Below, piece after piece: positions 61,286 to 64,000 of a stretch of 64,000 bases of DNA; within the stretch, counting starts at the first letter, position 1, and each line of letters begins with the position of its first letter. The position numbers and the translations under genes were made by a program. The DNA is from an uncultured Rhizobium sp. (GTDB lineage: Bacteria; Pseudomonadota; Alphaproteobacteria; Rhizobiales; Rhizobiaceae): contig CAMFIE010000002.1 of the NCBI GenBank assembly GCA_945952315.1, positions 248,001 to 312,000 on the forward strand, read 5' to 3'. Under the pieces are notes generated by a model. It did no database searches. It worked only from the letters and a program-made list of their open reading frames with translations, and was not told the origin of the DNA.

Positions 61286-61724
61286 GAGCAAATTGACATT
61301 GACCGGCAAGGACCGGGATCTGCTCGCGCTGCTGTCAGCCAATGCACGGGAAACCACCGCCGAGCTAGCCCGCAAGCTCAAGCTTTCGCGCAGCACCGTG
61401 CAGGCCAGGCTCGACCGTCTGGAAAAGGAAGGGGTGATCCGGGGCTATGGCGTGCGCCTTTCCGATGACTACCAGGAAGGGCTGGTGCGGGCGCATATCC
61501 TGATCACGCTGGCACCGAAGACGCTTTCGCGCATCACGGAAAAGCTTTCGGCACTGCCGGAGGTGCAGAGCGTGCATTCGGTTTCCGGCAGTTTCGACAT
61601 GATCGCGATTGTCGCTGCCGAATCCATTTCCGAGCTCGACCGGGTGATCGATTTCATCGGCGGCATCAGGGGCGTAGAGCGCACGCTCTCCTCGGTGATC
61701 CTCTCGACCCGGGTGGAGCGCTAG
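61284..61724 (+). CDS. Lrp/AsnC-family transcriptional regulator
   Basis: A regulator of about 146 residues with an N-terminal helix-turn-helix (LLALLSANARETTAELARKL, SRSTVQARLDRLEKEG) and a C-terminal RAM ligand-binding domain (VRAHILITLAPKTLS, VQSVHSVSGSFDMIAIVAAE). It likely senses an amino acid and controls the divergent dehydrogenase-racemase-GNAT unit and itself. The start is uncertain: TTG 61284 gives the usual family length but has a weak ribosome site and sits inside the repeat array; upstream in-frame codons to 61191 would cover the promoter region. Its stop overlaps the convergent GlxA-type gene. Confidence 0.88.
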   Translation: MSKLTLTGKDRDLLALLSANARETTAELARKLKLSRSTVQARLDRLEKEGVIRGYGVRLSDDYQEGLVRAHILITLAPKTLSRITEKLSALPEVQSVHSVSGSFDMIAIVAAESISELDRVIDFIGGIRGVERTLSSVILSTRVER

Positions 61725-62752
61725 GGCAGAGTTCGAGCGGCTTCCATGGTCAGCCTTTCGCGCAGCGCAATCGGCGTGATGCCGGTTTTCCGTTTCAGCA
61801 GGCGTGACAGATGCGAGCTGTCGCAGAAGCCGCATTCGGCCGCAATCGAGGCGACCGAGCGGCTCGTTCCCTTAAGCAGATAAAGGGCGTGATCGAGACG
61901 GAGATCGAGATAGGCGGCCTGCGGTGTCGTTGCGAGCTCTGCCTGGAAATGCCGCTCCAGCGTCTTCCGGTTTGTGGCAATTCGTTTGGCAATATCGTTG
62001 ATGGACAGCGGCACATCGAGATTGTCCTGCATCAGTTGCAGGGATTTGCGGATCATCGGGTCTTTCGAGCGCACGTCCATGGCCGAGGCGGGCTGGGGTG
62101 TATTGCCCATCGCCGCCTCGCTGATCATCATGATGTGCAGGCTCTTCGTGGCCGGTGCGCGGCCGAGATGACGCTCCACGAGAAAGGCGGCAAGATGGGC
62201 CGAGCTCGCGCCACCCGAACAGGTGAGCCGGTCCCGGTCCACCACGAAAATCCGGTCCGTCACCGGCGTCAGGCCCTCGTAGCCCGCCAGAAAATCATCA
62301 TGGTGATACCAGCTCACACAGCACTGATAACCTTCCATCAGGCCTGCACGGTGAAGGGCGAGTGATCCGGTGCAAAGGCCGACCAGCGGCACGCCCCGGC
62401 GTGCGGCAGCCTTCAGGTAATTGTCCATTTCCGGATTGCGGCGGGAAAGGCCACCGACAAGGCCGCCGACCACCACGAGATAGTCATAGTCTTCCGGATC
62501 GGAATAGCGCACGGTCGGCTGGATGGTAATGCCGCAGCTGGAGCGCACCGGCTCCAGCGTCTGCCCGAGCACCGCCCAGCGGCAGTTGATCTGGCGGCTG
62601 CGGTCACCCTCGTCGGCGGCAAGACGCAGCACATCAATGAAATTCGCGAAGGCGCAGAGCGTGAAATTCGGCAGCAGCAGAAAGCCGACAGAAAGCCGGG
62701 CTTTCATCCGGTCGGGATGACTGTTCAGCCGATGGGGATGGGCAAGCCTCAT
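61721..62752 (-). CDS. GlxA-family AraC-type regulator (DJ-1/PfpI sensor domain), first copy
   Basis: A 343-residue regulator. The N-terminal two thirds is a class I amidotransferase-like (DJ-1/PfpI) domain: VGFLLLPNFTLCAFANFIDV, YLVVVGGLVGGL, and the elbow motif VGLCTGSLALHRAGL. The C-terminal AraC domain has two helix-turn-helix units (INDIAKRIATNRKTLERHF and IAAECGFCDSSHLSRLLKR). Relatives (ArgR of Pseudomonas, GbdR, CdhR) control amino-acid or betaine catabolism. The stop overlaps that of the lrp gene; the start faces the second GlxA-type gene across 101 bp. The effector is unknown. Confidence 0.92.
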   Translation of the reverse strand: MRLAHPHRLNSHPDRMKARLSVGFLLLPNFTLCAFANFIDVLRLAADEGDRSRQINCRWAVLGQTLEPVRSSCGITIQPTVRYSDPEDYDYLVVVGGLVGGLSRRNPEMDNYLKAAARRGVPLVGLCTGSLALHRAGLMEGYQCCVSWYHHDDFLAGYEGLTPVTDRIFVVDRDRLTCSGGASSAHLAAFLVERHLGRAPATKSLHIMMISEAAMGNTPQPASAMDVRSKDPMIRKSLQLMQDNLDVPLSINDIAKRIATNRKTLERHFQAELATTPQAAYLDLRLDHALYLLKGTSRSVASIAAECGFCDSSHLSRLLKRKTGITPIALRERLTMEAARTLP

Positions 62753-62853
62753 GTGTGTCGCAATGTTCCGGTGATGATGTCGCGTCTATTCTTTTCGAAA
62801 GCGCAGCCTTTATCAATACTCAACCTCGTTTTCTGTCAGGAAAGAGCCGAGCC

Positions 62854-63930
62854 ATGTCCCAGATGTCGTCGATGCCCCGCTCCTTCGTTTTCTACATCGT
62901 GCCCGAATTCACCATGCTCGCCTTCACCTCGGCCATTGAGGCACTCAGGCTGGCCAATGCCGTGCTGGGCCGGGATGTCTATTCCTGGCGGGTCGTCTCG
63001 GCGGATGGCCATCCGGTGCGGGCAAGCTGTGGCCTGACGATCACGCCCGATCACGATATCGCAACCGAGCGGGCATGGCTGCTCAGCGACCGACGCCCCT
63101 CGATGGTGGTGGTCTGCTCCGGCTGGAATGTCGAGCGGCATGCGAACCGGACGGCGGCGGCCTGGCTGCGCGAAAGCCGCAAGCGGAATATCGAGATCGC
63201 GGGTGTATGCACCGGTGCCTATCTGCTGGCCGACGCGCAGCTGCTGGAGAACCGGCGCTGCACCATTCACTGGGAAAACCTGCCGGTCTTTGCCGAACGC
63301 TTCCCGAACGTGGATGTGCACACGGGCCTGATCGAAAGCGACAATGGCATCCACAGCTGCGCGGGCGGGGCCGCCTGCTTCGACATGATGATGCATCTGA
63401 TCGGACGCGACCATGGGCCGAAACTCGTGTCCGCCGTGATGGATCAGGCCATGGTTGACCGTATCCGCGCGCCCTCGGAACGCCAGCGCCTGCCGCTCAC
63501 CGTCAAGCTCAATTCGCTCAATCCGAAAATCCTCAAGGCGATCGAGCTGATGGAAGAGCATCTCGCCGACCGGCTGCCGATGGAGGAAATCGCCTCCGCC
63601 GTCTGCCTGTCGCGTCGCCAGGTGGAGCGCCTGTTCCAGACCGAGCTCGAAACCTCGCCGTCGCGCTATTATCTGCAATTGCGCCTCGAGCGCGCCCGCC
63701 TGCTCGTCACCCAGTCCGCCATGCAGATTGTTGAAATCGCGGTGGCCTGCGGCTTTGTTTCGGCCTCGCATTTTTCCAAATGCTATCGCCAGTATCACGG
63801 CATTTCCCCGCAGGAGACCCGTGACCAGCGCCAGCCGAGCGCGCAGATGCCCGCTCTCACCAAGGGCGATAAAGCGGCTGATTTCCTGCAGCTGGTGACC
63901 GATAACGAAGCGGTTCGCCACGTCGCATAG
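62854..63930 (+). CDS. GlxA-family AraC-type regulator, second copy
   Basis: A 358-residue regulator with the same two-domain layout as its divergent neighbour. DJ-1/PfpI part: FVFYIVPEFTMLAFTSAIEA, VVVCSGWNVERHA, IAGVCTGAYLLADAQLL and SCAGGAACFDMMMHLIG. AraC part: LPMEEIASAVCLSRRQVERL and IAVACGFVSASHFSKCYRQY. It is closer to the GbdR/CdhR pattern than the first copy, suggesting glycine betaine, carnitine or amino-acid control, but no such catabolic genes are in view. ATG 62854 has AGGAAAG upstream; the frame to 62755 lacks one. Confidence 0.92.
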   Translation: MSQMSSMPRSFVFYIVPEFTMLAFTSAIEALRLANAVLGRDVYSWRVVSADGHPVRASCGLTITPDHDIATERAWLLSDRRPSMVVVCSGWNVERHANRTAAAWLRESRKRNIEIAGVCTGAYLLADAQLLENRRCTIHWENLPVFAERFPNVDVHTGLIESDNGIHSCAGGAACFDMMMHLIGRDHGPKLVSAVMDQAMVDRIRAPSERQRLPLTVKLNSLNPKILKAIELMEEHLADRLPMEEIASAVCLSRRQVERLFQTELETSPSRYYLQLRLERARLLVTQSAMQIVEIAVACGFVSASHFSKCYRQYHGISPQETRDQRQPSAQMPALTKGDKAADFLQLVTDNEAVRHVA

Positions 63931-63967
63931 GCCGCCTTTGCCCGATCATCACTGCCCGGGCTTGATG

Positions 63968-63983
63968 CTACGAATATTCGTAG
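63968..63983. promoter_or_regulatory. Perfect 16-bp palindrome near the right edge
   Basis: CTACGAATATTCGTAG is fully self-complementary and lies 38 bp after the second GlxA-type gene. It looks like a dimeric operator for a gene beyond the window. Confidence 0.45.
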
Positions 63984-64000
63984 TATTGTAGATCGGAACC

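Overview
The window reads as chromosomal DNA of a Rhizobiaceae alphaproteobacterium (Agrobacterium/Rhizobium type). The evidence is uniformly high GC coding sequence with long antisense shadow frames, several typical rhizobial genes (a PodJ-like polarity factor next to a beta-oxidation operon, the TauE plus TIGR02186 pair, the DEXH helicase plus PdeM pair), and GC-rich intergenic repeats of the rhizobial mosaic type. The species cannot be named from the sequence alone. I see no rRNA, tRNA, CRISPR array, insertion sequence or prophage.

Layout. 1-9.1 kb: end of a chemoreceptor gene, a membrane glycosyltransferase with a GspE-type N-terminal domain, a solute-binding protein, a TerB protein, an S24 (LexA/CI-like) repressor, a NarL-type response regulator, DUF952-pyrD, a MATE exporter, a CAP-domain lipoprotein and a small membrane protein. 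9.2-13.5 kb: a TPR-methyltransferase, then the Lhr-like helicase and PdeM nuclease of a DNA repair module. 13.5-19.6 kb: TIGR02186, TauE/SafE exporter and the large PodJ-like polar protein. 20-25.4 kb: a beta-oxidation operon (acyl-CoA dehydrogenase, thiolase, FadB) behind a perfect 8-bp inverted repeat. 25.4-25.8 kb: intergenic repeats. 25.8-31.3 kb: a hybrid histidine kinase with a sodium:solute symporter sensor domain, mscL and an aminotransferase.

31.4-42.2 kb is a surface-polysaccharide sugar locus: galE, then a tightly coupled rfbF-rfbG-epimerase-C-methyltransferase set with overlapping starts and stops. It continues with a glycosyltransferase, a CmcI-like protein, an SDR reductase/epimerase, a second C-methyltransferase-like protein and a second, related glycosyltransferase. 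With no rfbH present, the predicted product is a CDP-activated C-methyl-branched 6-deoxyhexose rather than a 3,6-dideoxyhexose.

42.3-64 kb is catabolic and sensory: an M19 dipeptidase, a chemoreceptor, a taurine/sulfoacetaldehyde module (xsc, tauR-like regulator, ackA), a polyamine-type ABC transporter with a ureohydrolase, and a Cache-domain chemoreceptor. It ends with a GNAT / enolase-superfamily / lysine-dehydrogenase-like cluster with an Lrp regulator and two GlxA-type AraC regulators.

The strongest non-coding observations are two sets of phased repeats. CTGGCACCA-like direct repeats lie exactly 22 bp apart before xsc and before tauR/ackA, as expected for a MocR-type TauR operator. A second array of 14-bp repeats, also with 22-bp phasing, lies between the lysine-dehydrogenase-like gene and the lrp gene.
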